From Candidatus Sulfopaludibacter sp. SbA3 (GTDB lineage Bacteria; Acidobacteriota; Terriglobia; Bryobacterales; Bryobacteraceae), in assembly GCA_945893365.1 (NCBI GenBank), contig CAMDED010000075.1, forward strand, positions 1 to 35,438: DNA of 35,438 bases, read 5' to 3'. The notes under the pieces are model-generated. The model had not been told where the DNA came from, did no database searches, and saw only the letters and a program-made list of their open reading frames with translations. Positions within the stretch are counted from its first letter, which is position 1. Each line of letters begins with the position of its first letter. Positions 34,594 to 35,438 of this stretch are shown here, piece by piece. The translations under genes were made by a program, and so were the position numbers.

Positions 34594-35290
34594 ATGCAAG
34601 CGCGCGGAATGCCGCTCACGATCCTCTTCGCGTGCGCTGCAATAGCTCAGCAGGGACAACCGATCTCGCCCGAAGTTCTTCCCGGCCGGCAGGTAACTCT
34701 TCGTCTATCCGCTCCCAAGGCAACAGAAGTGAAGCTATGGGGCGAGTGGATGACTCGATACAGCGCGTCCGAGGCGTTGAAGAAAGATGGAAACGGCATT
34801 TGGAGTGTCACCGTGGGCCCTCTGGAACCTGCCGTGTACCTACGCCCTCCTAATCGAGGACATGGCTGTCCTCGATCCCGGCAGTCCCCTGATTCAGACG
34901 GGCCGTGATGGCGCCCGCGCGAACCTGCTCGAAATCCGCGGGACCACTCCCGCGCCCTACGAGTTGCAGGATATCCCGCATGGAGCGATTCAAATCGTCC
35001 CTTACCGGTCCTCCACCGGCTTGGGCGACCGAAGAGTGATCGTCTACCTCCCACCAGGTTACGATTCGAGGAAATCGAAACGCTACCCGGCGCTCTACCT
35101 GCTCGGCGGCTCCGGCGACACGGAGATGGAGTGGACTTCGGTGGGCCGGGCGCATTGGATCGCCGATAGTTTGATCCACGAGGGACGCGCTCGCCCCATG
35201 ATCCTGGTCATGCCGAATGGCCATCCGGCTCCCCCCGGGCGTGCGCGATGGGGATGGAGCGCGCGCGAAGATCGAAGCCGATCTGTTAAA
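34594..35290 (+). pseudogene. enterochelin-esterase-like (putative esterase) protein, frameshifted and truncated
   Basis: The start ATG at 34594 gives a signal-like MPLTILFACAAIAQQGQPIS and an N-terminal early-set/CBM48-like domain (GRQVTLRLSAPKATEVKLWG, GIWSVTVGPLEPAVY). At about 34838 the frame changes by one base: after PAVY the continuation TYALLIEDMAVLDPGSPLIQ is in the next frame. It then gives the esterase core RRVIVYLPPGYDSRKSKRYP, ALYLLGGSGDTEMEWTSVG and ARPMILVMPNGH. A second change occurs at the C-run near 35230-35236, after which AKIEADLL continues in the third frame. Similarity stops at about 35290. The catalytic nucleophile elbow and the Asp/His that normally follow are missing, replaced by the start of an insertion sequence. 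Confidence 0.75.
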
Positions 35291-35438
35291 CCTGAATTCC
35301 GAAGTTGAAGGCAAGGTCAGGGTAGACTGGGCGGATGGAAGCTGAAGGCACACGGATATTCGGTGGGCAGAAGGTGTTGTTGAAGGAGACGGACAGAGCG
35401 CTGACGCCCTTCGGCGGCATGGTGGTGTTTCTAGAGTT
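35291..35438 (+). mobile_element. left end of an insertion sequence, runs out of the window
   Basis: The esterase pseudogene breaks off at about 35290. From CCTGAATTCCGAAG on, the DNA leads into a transposase start at 35335. An end beginning CCT resembles the other IS1380-type ends in the window. The right end and target duplication lie outside, so the boundary is approximate. Confidence 0.55.
35335..35438 (+). CDS. transposase, N-terminal fragment (cut by window edge)
   Basis: The ATG at 35335 opens a frame to the window end. It contains FGGQKVLLKETDRALTPFGG and MVVFLEF. The LTPFGG-hydrophobic-F-EF pattern near the N-terminus is typical of IS1380/IS4-type DDE transposases. Only 34 full codons are visible, so the family and integrity cannot be decided. 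It appears to have interrupted the esterase gene upstream. Confidence 0.55.
   Translation, partial: MEAEGTRIFGGQKVLLKETDRALTPFGGMVVFLE

Overview
The window is GC-rich DNA from a Gram-negative bacterium, most likely an Acidobacteriota member of the Solibacter/Bryobacter group. Three things point there. The large secreted beta-propeller protein at 17031-19961 ends in what looks like the Solibacter-type C-terminal domain (TIGR03437). Secreted PQQ/cytochrome c and NHL-type proteins lie beside a PEP-CTERM protein. KdsC implies a Kdo-containing outer membrane. The taxonomic call is inference from family content.

Layout. 1-3673: a multi-PAS hybrid histidine kinase, cut by the left edge, followed by a receiver-PP2C phosphatase response regulator. 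3674-6797: a scar region with a VOC-protein stump, a nearly full-length IS1380-type element whose transposase is frameshifted, a solo copy of the same kind of IS end, and a badly decayed integrase-core transposase. 6798-10930: the most distinctive block. It has a glucosyl-3-phosphoglycerate synthase (GpgS-type), a second GT-A glycosyltransferase, a small TM-helix/MscS-like membrane protein and, convergently, a mannosyl-3-phosphoglycerate phosphatase-type HAD enzyme. Together they look like a synthesis and release locus for a glucosylglycerate-class compatible solute, possibly with a second sugar. 11000-12981: a NarX/NarL-type two-component pair, divergent from the phosphatase. 12985-13410: a dead SnoaL-like gene with a readable cause of death, a 13-bp tandem duplication. 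13442-16153: an ADP-forming acyl-CoA synthetase/GNAT fusion (Pat type).

16337-24013: a small zinc-ribbon protein, then secreted proteins. These are the YVTN/TIGR03437 propeller and an overlapping trio of NHL propeller, Tat-like TIM-barrel isomerase and PQQ dehydrogenase with an inserted cytochrome c domain. 24294-25103: a lower-GC LamG-like PEP-CTERM protein. 25182-26876: ribosomal protein S1, divergent from a membrane histidine kinase and NtrC-type sigma-54 activator pair (26922-29535). 29924-34386: a TPR protein, KdsC, an SDR oxidoreductase and acetyl-CoA synthetase. 34594-35438: an esterase pseudogene cut off by the start of another IS transposase, which runs out of the window.

Links between genes. 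The GpgS, second glycosyltransferase and phosphatase form a plausible three-step pathway. The Pat-type acetyltransferase and Acs, about 16 kb apart, form the known enzyme/target pair for lysine acetylation. Four signalling modules (hybrid HK/PP2C, NarX/NarL, NtrB/NtrC and the TM-helix protein as possible effector) make this a regulation-rich segment. Frameshifts are concentrated in IS genes and IS-adjacent accessory genes, while the housekeeping genes are intact. I saw no tRNA, rRNA or CRISPR array.
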